From: Rhodospirillales bacterium
Lineage (GTDB): Bacteria > Pseudomonadota > Alphaproteobacteria > Rhodospirillales_A > JACZKS01
NCBI GenBank assembly: GCA_018648445.1
Contig: JABGRG010000169.1
Coordinates: forward strand, 1 to 5,102
Reading direction: 5' to 3'
Length of the DNA stretch: 5,102 nt
The number at the start of each line of letters is the position of its first letter. Within the stretch, counting starts at the first letter, position 1. The notes beneath the pieces were generated by a model. It saw only the letters and a list, made by a program, of their open reading frames with translations. It had not been told where the DNA came from and made no database searches. The position numbers and the translations under genes are program-made. Positions 1-5,102 of this stretch are shown here, in pieces.

Positions 1-2
1 AA

Positions 3-1145
3 AGCTATGTTCTTCAATACCCCCTGGAAGAAGAACTGGGATATTCGCAGCAATACTACGCCCTGCGAACCGCACACATCGTTGAGGTAACAACGGATGC
101 GGGCATAAAAGGGTATGGCGAAGCGTTTGGCGGCGGCGGCGTCGCGCTGGCCAACAAGGCGATTGTCGAAAAAGCCATCGCGCCGATGATCATCGGCATG
201 GATCCGCTGGATAACGAGGTGATCTGGCACAAGGTCTATAACCTGCTGCGCGACCACGGTCAGAAGGGCATGCCGATGCAATCGCTCTCGGGCGTCGATA
301 TGGCGCTTTGGGATATTGCGGGTAAGTTTTACGGGCAGCCCGTATACAAATTGTTGGGCGGGGCTTTTCGCGATCGCATCGAGGTTTACGGCTACGGCAT
401 GATGTTGCAGCGCGTTCCCGATCTGAAGGAACGGTTTGCCCGCGAAAGCGCCGCCATCGCGGCGCGTGGTTTCACCGCGACCAAGATGAAAATCGGCCTG
501 GGGCCGCGCAAGGATCTGGAACTGGTTGAGATCGTTCGCAAATCCATCGGCGACGACGTCAAGCTGATGGTCGACGCCAATCATGCCTATACCGCGCGCG
601 AGGCCATTCCACTGGGCCGCGAGCTGGAAAAGCTGGGCGTCTACTGGTTCGAGGAACCCGTGGCCCCCGAAGACAAGCAGGGATACCGCGATCTTTGTTT
701 GGCGCTGGACATGAACATTGCCGGCGGCGAGGCCGAATTCACCCGCTGGGGCTTCCGCGACCTGATCGAGGGCCGCTGCGTCGATCTGTTGCAGCCCGAA
801 GTCTGCGGGCTTGGCGGCATTACCGAATATCGTAAAGTTCTGGCTATGGCCCACACGCATTTCGTGCCGGTGGTAAACCACGTGTGGGGCTCTGCCGTGG
901 CTGTGGCGGTTAACCTTCATCTGCTGGCGTCGCTGCCCGACTTGCCGGGTGGCGCCCATCCGGTTCAGCCGTTGTTGGAATATGACACCACGCCCAATAG
1001 GTTCCGTGAAGAACTTCTTGTTGAACCGCTGAACGTTCTGGGCCGTGTGGCCGAGGAAGGCGGGTCGATAGGATTGCCGAAAGGCCCGGGATTTGGCTTC
1101 GAGATCGATTTCGATTTCGTGGATGAATTCCTGGTTGACAATTGA
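3..1145 (+). CDS. Mandelate racemase/muconate lactonizing enzyme family protein (enolase superfamily, galactarolactone cycloisomerase-like), 5'-truncated by window edge
   Basis: The frame is open from position 3 and ends in TGA at 1143-1145, giving 380 visible residues. The family is usually 360-400 residues, so only about ten N-terminal residues are missing. The ATG at 186 is internal: the codons before it encode the conserved capping-domain strand (AHIVEVTTDAGIKGYGEAFG). Visible residues 1 to about 125 are the capping domain (LSGVDMALWDIAGK at about 95-108) and the rest is the barrel. Numbered from the first visible codon, the catalytic KxK is K161/K163. The Mg2+ ligands are D191 (VDANH), E217 (FEEP) and E243 (GGEAE), and H293 (NHVWG) is the expected base. 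Spacings between D191, E217, E243, residue 266 and H293 equal those of mandelate racemase as I recall it. Residue 266 is Glu (QPEVCGLGG) where the dyad Asp is expected. The overall pattern (LRDHGQKG, NHVWGSA, PLLEYD) resembles Agrobacterium Gci, which acts on galactarolactone; this comparison is from memory. Such enzymes abstract the proton alpha to a carboxylate. The substrate is unknown; a sugar-acid dehydratase, cycloisomerase or racemase are all possible. It is cytoplasmic (inferred). Confidence 0.93.
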   Translation, partial: SYVLQYPLEEELGYSQQYYALRTAHIVEVTTDAGIKGYGEAFGGGGVALANKAIVEKAIAPMIIGMDPLDNEVIWHKVYNLLRDHGQKGMPMQSLSGVDMALWDIAGKFYGQPVYKLLGGAFRDRIEVYGYGMMLQRVPDLKERFARESAAIAARGFTATKMKIGLGPRKDLELVEIVRKSIGDDVKLMVDANHAYTAREAIPLGRELEKLGVYWFEEPVAPEDKQGYRDLCLALDMNIAGGEAEFTRWGFRDLIEGRCVDLLQPEVCGLGGITEYRKVLAMAHTHFVPVVNHVWGSAVAVAVNLHLLASLPDLPGGAHPVQPLLEYDTTPNRFREELLVEPLNVLGRVAEEGGSIGLPKGPGFGFEIDFDFVDEFLVDN

Positions 1146-1224
1146 ACTCAGTTTCATATACGGAACAAACTGGAAAGGTGTTCCCTTAGTTAAGCTTGCT
1201 CTTATCTTGCCCATCGCGCTAGAA

Positions 1225-1263
1225 GTCGGTTGCCCGACCAAAAGCAATAACCGGAAAATCCGG
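1225..1263. repeat. Two small inverted repeats (GTCGG-N4-CCGAC and CCGGA-N3-TCCGG)
   Basis: GTCGG at 1225-1229 pairs with CCGAC at 1234-1238 across a 4-base loop. CCGGA at 1251-1255 pairs with TCCGG at 1259-1263 across AAA. Neither is followed by a T-run, so they are not classical terminators. They may be protein-binding half-sites or short leader hairpins. Arms of 5 bases are short and could be chance. Confidence 0.35.
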
Positions 1264-1279
1264 GATAAACGTTCGCCGG

Positions 1280-1300
1280 TTCGGACTTACCGAATTCGGT
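1280..1300. promoter_or_regulatory. Candidate operator: 12-base palindrome ACCGAATTCGGT with overlapping inverted repeat
   Basis: ACCGAATTCGGT at 1289-1300 is a perfect palindrome of 12 bases. Its left half also forms TTCGG (1280-1284) - N5 - CCGAA (1290-1294), so two mutually exclusive pairings share the same bases. The site ends 29 bases before the dctP start codon. Palindromes in this position often bind GntR-, LacI- or IclR-type regulators that control sugar-acid TRAP operons. No regulator gene is in the window, so the role is inferred. Confidence 0.4.
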
Positions 1301-1318
1301 GGGAGACCTTTAATCGTT

Positions 1319-1323
1319 GGAGA
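1319..1323 (+). promoter_or_regulatory. Ribosome binding site of dctP
   Basis: GGAGA lies 6 bases before the ATG at 1330. It is a good Shine-Dalgarno match at ideal spacing and fixes the start that gives a complete signal peptide. Confidence 0.8.
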
Positions 1324-1329
1324 TTGTAA

Positions 1330-2349
1330 ATGAAAAAATCCGTTCTTAAGTCCGTCGCTTTGACGGCTGCTGCTACTTTCATGACTGTTTCGGTTGCCAG
1401 CGCTGCCGATAACCTTCGTATCCAGACCCACTTCAGCGCCGAATCGCTGAACGGTCGCATGGCCCAGCAGTTCTTCGATGACGCCGTGCGTCTCTCGAAT
1501 GGCGCGCTGACCATCGAGCCCTTCTTCTCCAGTTCCGTCGTCAAGTCGGTCGAGACTTTTGATGCCGCTTCAACCGGTATTCTCGATTGTGATATGACCG
1601 GTTCCGCTTATCAGACCGGTAAAGACCCGGCGTTCCAGTTCTTTGGCGACGTCATGGGCGGTTACAACACGCCTGATCAAATGCGTGCCTGGTTTGAAAT
1701 GGGTGGCGGTCGCGCGTTGGCCGATCCGTTCTATGCCAAGTACAATATGTACCTGGTTGGCCTGTGGGGCGGCGTTCCAGAATCCCTTTCCTCGACCAAG
1801 CCGCTTTCCGGCCCGGCCGATCTGAAAAACTGGAAATTCCGTTCGCCTCCGGGCATGGAAACGGAAATCTTCGCCGCCTTTGGCGCCTCGCCGATCGTTA
1901 TGGACTTCGGCGAAGTCTTCACCGCGCTTAGCACTGGTATCGTCGATGGCGCCGACGCCTCGCAGCTCAACACCAATGTGAGCCTCGGCCTCTACGAAAT
2001 CGCCACGCACGCCACGTATCCTGGCTGGCACTCCATGCCGTCCGATCACTTGGCCTGCAATAAAGAAAAGTGGGACTCGCTGCCGGCAACCACCCGCGGC
2101 ATTATCAAAACTGCCTTTGATAAAATGGCCTACGATATGTTCACCAAGTCCAAGATCGAAGCCGATAAGGCTGCGGCGATGCTGATCACCAAGGGCGTCA
2201 CGCTGCATGCGTGGTCGGCCGAAGATCTGCGGACCTACCGTGACTTCGTTCGCAAAATTTGGCTGAAGTGGGCCAAAAAGAGTGAAATGGCCGGTAAGGT
2301 CGTTACCAGCCACCTCGCCTTCATGAAGGAAATCGGCCTCGTCAAGTAG
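1330..2349 (+). CDS. dctP: TRAP transporter periplasmic substrate-binding protein (DctP family, TakP-like)
   Basis: This is a complete 339-residue protein, the usual length for a TRAP binding protein. Residues 1-25 are a Sec signal peptide: MKKSVLKS, a hydrophobic Ala/Thr/Val core, and an ASA cleavage site before A26. The mature protein binds a carboxylate ligand in the periplasm and hands it to DctQM. R171 in the WKFRSPP stretch fits the near-invariant Arg that salt-bridges the ligand carboxylate in this family. It is followed by FGASPIVMDFGEVFTALSTG at 184-203 (family consensus GA..v....Ev..aL..G..DG) and by DGAD at 206-209. YPGWHSMP at 230-237 is typical of the TakP/2-oxoacid-type branch, not the sialic-acid (SiaP) branch. 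In TakP, as I recall, the DG is followed by T-E-W, with the Glu and Trp next to a bound cation; here it is A-D-A, so the pocket may differ. A GC-rich hairpin follows the stop codon. The substrate is probably a hydroxy-, keto- or sugar-acid (inferred from fold and neighbours). Confidence 0.95.
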   Translation: MKKSVLKSVALTAAATFMTVSVASAADNLRIQTHFSAESLNGRMAQQFFDDAVRLSNGALTIEPFFSSSVVKSVETFDAASTGILDCDMTGSAYQTGKDPAFQFFGDVMGGYNTPDQMRAWFEMGGGRALADPFYAKYNMYLVGLWGGVPESLSSTKPLSGPADLKNWKFRSPPGMETEIFAAFGASPIVMDFGEVFTALSTGIVDGADASQLNTNVSLGLYEIATHATYPGWHSMPSDHLACNKEKWDSLPATTRGIIKTAFDKMAYDMFTKSKIEADKAAAMLITKGVTLHAWSAEDLRTYRDFVRKIWLKWAKKSEMAGKVVTSHLAFMKEIGLVK

Positions 2350-2381
2350 GCTGATTTGCGAAGACGTTAACAAGTGGGGAC

Positions 2382-2402
2382 GAGGGGCGTAGTTTGCCCC
2401 TC
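2382..2402 (+). terminator. GC-rich stem-loop between dctP and dctQ (RNA stabiliser or partial terminator)
   Basis: GAGGGGC at 2382-2388 pairs perfectly with GCCCCTC at 2396-2402 across a 7-base loop. The sequence after it is pyrimidine-rich (TCCCTTCTTCGCTC) but not a true T-run, so full termination is unlikely. Hairpins between dctP and dctQ would protect the 3' end of the dctP transcript or let only part of the polymerase pass. Either fits the need for more binding protein than membrane subunits. Confidence 0.7.
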
Positions 2403-2456
2403 TCCCTTCTTCGCTCTAGGCAGGGAAACTTCCGCAAAAGGGAAAGTGCAGGCCTT

Positions 2457-2975
2457 ATGGAAGAAAAACGTACCATCATCGACAAACTGTCCCTCGCGAT
2501 TTCGCGTGTGGCCATGTGGCTTGTCGCTTTCATCGTCGCCATCATCTTTTATGAAGTGGTGATGCGGTATATCTTTGAGATGCCGACGCTGTGGGTGAAC
2601 GAAATGTCGCTGTGGGTTGGCGGCATGATTTATCTGCTTTCCGGCATTTACACCATGCAACTGCGCGGGCACATCCGCATTACGGTCCTTTATGATTATG
2701 TGCCGCGAAGCGTTCAGCGGGTTTTTGACTCCATTTCGGTGCTCGTTATCTTGTGCTTTGCGACGGGTGTCGCCGTGGGTGGCTACAAGTCGGCCTCGCG
2801 GGCATTCGATATCTGGGAAAAATTCGGAACCGCGTGGGATCCGCCAATTCCGGCGACCATGAAGCCCCTGGTCATCATCGTATCTATTCTTGTTGCGACG
2901 CAGGCCCTTAGCAATTTCATCATGGATTTCCGCAAACCAAAAGCAAAACCGATATTAGAAGCGGTGAAGGATTAA
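2457..2975 (+). CDS. dctQ: TRAP transporter small membrane subunit (DctQ family)
   Basis: The chosen ATG at 2457 gives 172 residues, normal for DctQ. The frame stays open upstream to a TTG at 2394, but that start would lie inside the dctP-dctQ hairpin and add 21 charged residues unlike the family. GGGA at 2440-2443 is a Shine-Dalgarno candidate with rather long spacing; AGG at 2450-2452 is closer but weak. Four membrane helices are visible at about 18-39, 51-69, 92-110 and 135-156. The family features R37 in VVMRYIF, W46-E49 after helix 1, and LRGHIRI at 69-75 are present. DctQ supports DctM in the inner membrane and helps dock DctP. The C-terminus is a short Lys-rich cytoplasmic tail. The stop codon is 3 bases before dctM, so the two subunits are probably translationally linked. 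Confidence 0.93.
   Translation: MEEKRTIIDKLSLAISRVAMWLVAFIVAIIFYEVVMRYIFEMPTLWVNEMSLWVGGMIYLLSGIYTMQLRGHIRITVLYDYVPRSVQRVFDSISVLVILCFATGVAVGGYKSASRAFDIWEKFGTAWDPPIPATMKPLVIIVSILVATQALSNFIMDFRKPKAKPILEAVKD
2966..2971 (+). promoter_or_regulatory. Ribosome binding site of dctM inside the dctQ 3' end
   Basis: GAAGGA covers the last codons of dctQ and lies 7 bases before the dctM ATG at 2979. It confirms that start. Confidence 0.8.
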
Positions 2976-2978
2976 CCC

Positions 2979-4283
2979 ATGGATATTGCAACACTTTCCA
3001 TTTTCCTGCTGGTCGCCATTCTCAGTTTGCTGGCGATCGGCGTGCCGCTTGGTTTTGCCACCGGTTTCCTGGGCGTTATCGTCCTCTTTCAGAAATTCGG
3101 CATCCCCGGCATCGGCCTCGTCATGCAGCGCATGTACGGGCTGTGTACCGATTATGTGCTGATCTCGGTGCCGTTATTCATCCTGATGGCTTCGCTGCTG
3201 GAGCGTAGCGGCATCGCCAGGGATATGTACACCTCGTTAAATGCCTGGCTGTACCGATTGCGTGGCGGCGTTGCCGTGGTGACCACCGTGATGGCCGTGA
3301 TCATGGCCGCCATGAGCGGTATCATCGGTGGCGAAATCGTGCTGCTTGGCCTAGTTGCCCTGCCGCAGATGTTAAGGCTCGGCTACAACCAGAACTTGGC
3401 CGTTGGCACCATCTGCGCCGGTGGATCACTGGGTACGATGATTCCGCCTTCGATCGTGCTGATCGTGTATGGGCTGATTACGGAAACCTCCATTCATTCG
3501 CTGTTCATCGCGGCGGTGGTTCCCGGTTTGATGCTGGGCGGCATTTACATCATCTTTATCCTGATTCGAACCCACCTGAAGCCGGAACTGGCCCCCATTG
3601 ATCGCGAGACCTACAAGGACATGCCATTGTCCGAGAAGATCTTTCTGGTCAAGGGCGTCATCCCGCCGCTTCTTTTGGTGTTTGTGGTGCTCGGTTCGAT
3701 TTATGGCGGCATTACCTCGATTACCGAAGCTGCCGGAATTGGCGTGGTGGGAAGTCTGGTTATCATTTATTTCAGGCGCGAACTTTCCATGCAAATGTTC
3801 AAGGAAGCCTTGACCCAGACCTTCCGTGCGGTTGGCACCATCATTTGGGTGACCTTCGGCGCCACCATTTTGGCGGGTGCCTATAACCTGTCAGGCGGCC
3901 CTACCTACGTCGCCAAACTGATTATCGGTATGGATTTGGCGCCGATCGGCATCATGCTGCTGATCATGCTGATCTTTCTTTTGCTTGGCATGTTCATGGA
4001 CTGGATCGGCATCGTTTTGCTGACCATGCCGGTGTTCCTGCCGCTGATCGTGCAACTGGGCTACGACCCCATCTGGTTCGGCATTTTGTTCTGCATCAAC
4101 ATGCAGGTGTCGTTCCTGTCGCCGCCCTTTGGACCAGCCGCGTTCTATCTGAAAAGCGTGTGCCCGCCGCACATTCAGCTTTTCGATATCTTCAAAGGCT
4201 TCGGGCCGTTCATCGTATTGCAGCTTTTGGTGCTGTTCTCGGTGCTGCTGTTCCCGGAAATCGCACTGTTCCTCGTTAGGTAG
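2979..4283 (+). CDS. dctM: TRAP transporter large permease subunit (DctM family)
   Basis: This 434-residue protein is almost wholly hydrophobic and of usual DctM length. It is the ion-coupled (typically Na+) translocation subunit in the inner membrane, with an elevator-type fold of two inverted halves. Family motifs in order: GVPLGFATGFLG at 21-32, SVPLFILMASLLERSG at 63-78, GGSLGTMIPPS at 148-158, SITEAAGIGVVGSL at 247-260, GMFMDWIGIVLLTMPVFLP at 337-355 and SFLSPPFGPAAFYLK at 378-392. The MDW and SPPFG-AFYLK forms are typical of the branch that partners TakP-type binding proteins, matching the dctP upstream. A charged cytoplasmic-type loop at about 198-222 separates the halves. In the first half the stretch MSGIIGGEIVLLGLVALPQM (112-131) replaces the more common Ser/Ala-rich form; this may bear on specificity. 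The gene is tightly coupled to dctQ, and a strong terminator begins 17 bases after its stop codon. Confidence 0.96.
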   Translation: MDIATLSIFLLVAILSLLAIGVPLGFATGFLGVIVLFQKFGIPGIGLVMQRMYGLCTDYVLISVPLFILMASLLERSGIARDMYTSLNAWLYRLRGGVAVVTTVMAVIMAAMSGIIGGEIVLLGLVALPQMLRLGYNQNLAVGTICAGGSLGTMIPPSIVLIVYGLITETSIHSLFIAAVVPGLMLGGIYIIFILIRTHLKPELAPIDRETYKDMPLSEKIFLVKGVIPPLLLVFVVLGSIYGGITSITEAAGIGVVGSLVIIYFRRELSMQMFKEALTQTFRAVGTIIWVTFGATILAGAYNLSGGPTYVAKLIIGMDLAPIGIMLLIMLIFLLLGMFMDWIGIVLLTMPVFLPLIVQLGYDPIWFGILFCINMQVSFLSPPFGPAAFYLKSVCPPHIQLFDIFKGFGPFIVLQLLVLFSVLLFPEIALFLVR

Positions 4284-4299
4284 TGCGACGCTTGCTCTA

Positions 4300-4346
4300 A
4301 ACCGCCCCGACGATATTTGACGTATCGTCGGGGCGGTTGTTTATTT
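4300..4346 (+). terminator. Strong intrinsic (rho-independent) terminator after dctM
   Basis: AACCGCCCCGACGATA at 4300-4315 pairs without mismatch with 4323-4338 across a 7-base loop (TTTGACG), a 16-bp GC-rich stem. The T-rich tail TTGTTTATTT runs from 4337 to 4346. It should end most TRAP transcripts. The stem is symmetrical, but the opposite side has only CTTGCTCTAA, so it acts mainly for + strand transcription. Confidence 0.9.
4317..4345 (+). promoter_or_regulatory. Candidate sigma-70-type promoter embedded in the terminator
   Basis: TTGACG at 4317-4322 matches the -35 consensus at 5 of 6 positions and sits in the terminator loop. TTTATT at 4340-4345 matches the -10 at 4 of 6, with 17 bases between them. 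Transcription would begin near 4352, leaving a leader of about 10 bases that just includes the AAGGA ribosome site. It would solve how the next gene is expressed, but the -10 is only fair. Confidence 0.3.
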
Positions 4347-4356
4347 GGGGAAGGAA
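4347..4356 (+). promoter_or_regulatory. Ribosome binding site of the 2-hydroxyacid dehydrogenase gene
   Basis: GGGGAAGGAA contains a strong Shine-Dalgarno core (AAGGA, 4351-4355) 7 bases before the ATG at 4363. It directly abuts the terminator T-tract. Confidence 0.8.
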
Positions 4357-4362
4357 TAGGCC

Positions 4363-5102
4363 ATGCGGATCGTATTTCACGGCGAAAATGCCGCCACATT
4401 TGTCGAGGGTTTTAGTGATTTGCTGGACGGCGATCACCAAATCATGTCGGTTGGCGATGCCTTGACGGACGCCGGTGAAATCGAGTGTTTCCGCACCGCC
4501 GACATCATTGTCGGCACCCATTTGGGAGCGGATGACCCCAGGCCCGAAAAGGCGCAGGCTTACCTGATCGCGGCGGCCGGTTACGATGCCGTGGATTTTG
4601 CCCGCCTCGTACCGGGGGCCAAGGCCTGTAATTGCCACGGCCACGAGCGGCCCATCGCTGAATATGTGGTTGCGGGCATGCTGGCCCATCGTGTGCCTCT
4701 GGCCGAAGCTGACAAGCGGTTGCGCGATGGCGACTGGGCCTATCGGGCCGGTCCCATCGACAATCTGCACGACGAATTGACCGACGGTACCGTGGCGTTG
4801 ATCGGCTACGGCCATATCTCGCAGGAAATCGCCCGCATGGCCAAAACCTTTGATATGAAGGTTCTCGTCGCCAATCGCAGCCCGGTCGCGACCGGCGATC
4901 TTGTGGACGCCTACTGGCCGATAGACGACCTAGCGGGCGTTCTTGGCGAGGCCGATTTCGTGGTAAGTGCATTGCCGCTTATGGACGCAACGGCGGGCCT
5001 GATTGGCGCTGACGAATTTCGTCAAATGAAATCCAGCGCGGTTCTGTTCAACGTTGGGCGTGGCGGCGTGGTCGAGGAGCGTGCGCTCTATGAGGCCTTA
5101 CG
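4363..5102 (+). CDS. D-isomer-specific 2-hydroxyacid dehydrogenase family protein, 3'-truncated by window edge
   Basis: The frame is open from the ATG at 4363 to the window end, giving 246 residues of an expected 310-330. The family reversibly reduces 2-keto acids to D-2-hydroxy acids in the cytoplasm. Visible marks are AAGYDAVDF at 71-79 and ERPIAEYVVAGML at 95-107 (hinge region before the nucleotide domain). The Rossmann loop ALIGYGHIS is at 145-153, and VLFNVGRGGVVEE at 227-239 carries the catalytic, substrate-binding Arg at 233. The catalytic Glu and His lie beyond the edge and cannot be checked. Two oddities stand out: the loop reads G-Y-G-H-I-S, with Ser153 where the third Gly is expected, and the strand after it ends VLVANRSP, with Asn171-Arg172 where NAD enzymes have Asp. 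The latter suggests NADP(H), as in glyoxylate/hydroxypyruvate reductases. It may act on a keto acid from the imported substrate. A strong terminator lies just upstream, so it may be read through or have its own promoter. Confidence 0.92.
   Translation, partial: MRIVFHGENAATFVEGFSDLLDGDHQIMSVGDALTDAGEIECFRTADIIVGTHLGADDPRPEKAQAYLIAAAGYDAVDFARLVPGAKACNCHGHERPIAEYVVAGMLAHRVPLAEADKRLRDGDWAYRAGPIDNLHDELTDGTVALIGYGHISQEIARMAKTFDMKVLVANRSPVATGDLVDAYWPIDDLAGVLGEADFVVSALPLMDATAGLIGADEFRQMKSSAVLFNVGRGGVVEERALYEAL

Larger units (their letters stand above)
1146..1329. other. Intergenic region upstream of dctP with clustered inverted repeats
   Basis: This 184-base gap separates the enolase-superfamily gene from dctP. 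It is less GC-rich in its first half. I found no intrinsic terminator for the upstream gene: no stem followed by a T-run. Four short inverted repeats built on CGG/CCG lie in the last 105 bases. No sigma-70 promoter matches well. TTTAAT at 1309-1314 is a good -10 but lacks a convincing -35 at the right distance. The two genes could therefore be co-transcribed, or dctP could have its own regulated promoter here. Confidence 0.6.

Noticed and set aside
186..188. ATG at 186 as the start of the enolase-superfamily gene
   Set aside because: The same frame is open to position 3 and encodes conserved capping-domain sequence, so the true start lies before the window.
1309..1314. TTTAAT as the -10 of a dctP promoter
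   Set aside because: It matches the -10 at 5 of 6 positions, but the best -35 at 16-18 bases upstream matches only about half. Transcription would also start inside the ribosome binding site, so I did not call it.
1093..1329. 78-residue + strand open frame spanning the gene end and intergenic region
   Set aside because: It overlaps the 3' end of the enolase-superfamily gene in another frame and its product has no recognisable feature. The intergenic part looks regulatory.
1570..2373. 267-residue open frame on the minus strand across dctP
   Set aside because: It lies wholly opposite a clear TRAP binding protein and has no recognisable domain. It is low in membrane or family signature and rich in Arg/Gly/His, as expected of an antisense shadow of a GC-biased gene.
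2394..2396. TTG start for dctQ giving 193 residues
   Set aside because: It falls within the intergenic hairpin, lacks a ribosome site and adds a non-family N-terminus. The ATG at 2457 gives the normal length.
3426..4172. Minus-strand His/Gln/Asp-rich frames opposite dctM
   Set aside because: They are antisense images of hydrophobic membrane-helix codons, a common artefact opposite permease genes.
4297..4972. Minus-strand open frames of 172 and 155 residues at the right end
   Set aside because: They overlap each other and oppose the 2-hydroxyacid dehydrogenase, whose motifs are clear. The 155-residue one is Arg/Pro-rich low-complexity sequence.

Overview
The window looks like part of a catabolic operon for a small organic acid or sugar acid from a Gram-negative bacterium, probably an alphaproteobacterium. 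The grounds are moderately GC-rich coding sequence by eye, an Ala-rich Sec signal peptide, a tripartite TRAP transporter of the type common in marine and soil alphaproteobacteria, and tightly packed genes all on the + strand. The genus cannot be read from the sequence.

Layout, left to right. (1) Positions 3-1145 hold an enolase-superfamily protein (mandelate racemase/muconate lactonizing type), missing only a few N-terminal residues at the window edge. Its layout resembles galactarolactone cycloisomerase (Gci), recalled from memory. (2) Positions 1146-1329 are a 184-base intergenic stretch holding a cluster of small CGG/CCG inverted repeats, including a perfect 12-base palindrome, just before dctP. 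(3) Positions 1330-4283 hold a complete TRAP transporter in the order dctP (periplasmic binding protein), dctQ (small membrane subunit), dctM (large permease). A GC-rich hairpin sits between dctP and dctQ, and dctQ and dctM are only 3 bases apart. (4) A 16-bp-stem intrinsic terminator lies at 4300-4346. (5) A D-2-hydroxyacid dehydrogenase starts only 16 bases after that terminator and runs off the right edge.

A plausible joint role: DctP captures a hydroxy-, keto- or sugar-acid in the periplasm and DctQM imports it with sodium. The enolase-superfamily enzyme dehydrates, isomerises or racemises it by abstracting a proton next to the carboxylate, and the dehydrogenase interconverts a 2-keto acid and its D-2-hydroxy acid. 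The substrate cannot be fixed from sequence.

The known families account for all the genes; I see no wholly new system. The points worth a second look are: a Glu in place of the catalytic Asp of the His-Asp dyad in the enolase-superfamily enzyme; a non-canonical nucleotide-binding loop and probable NADP preference in the dehydrogenase; a possible promoter whose -35 lies in the terminator loop and whose -10 lies in its T-tract; and the palindrome cluster before dctP.
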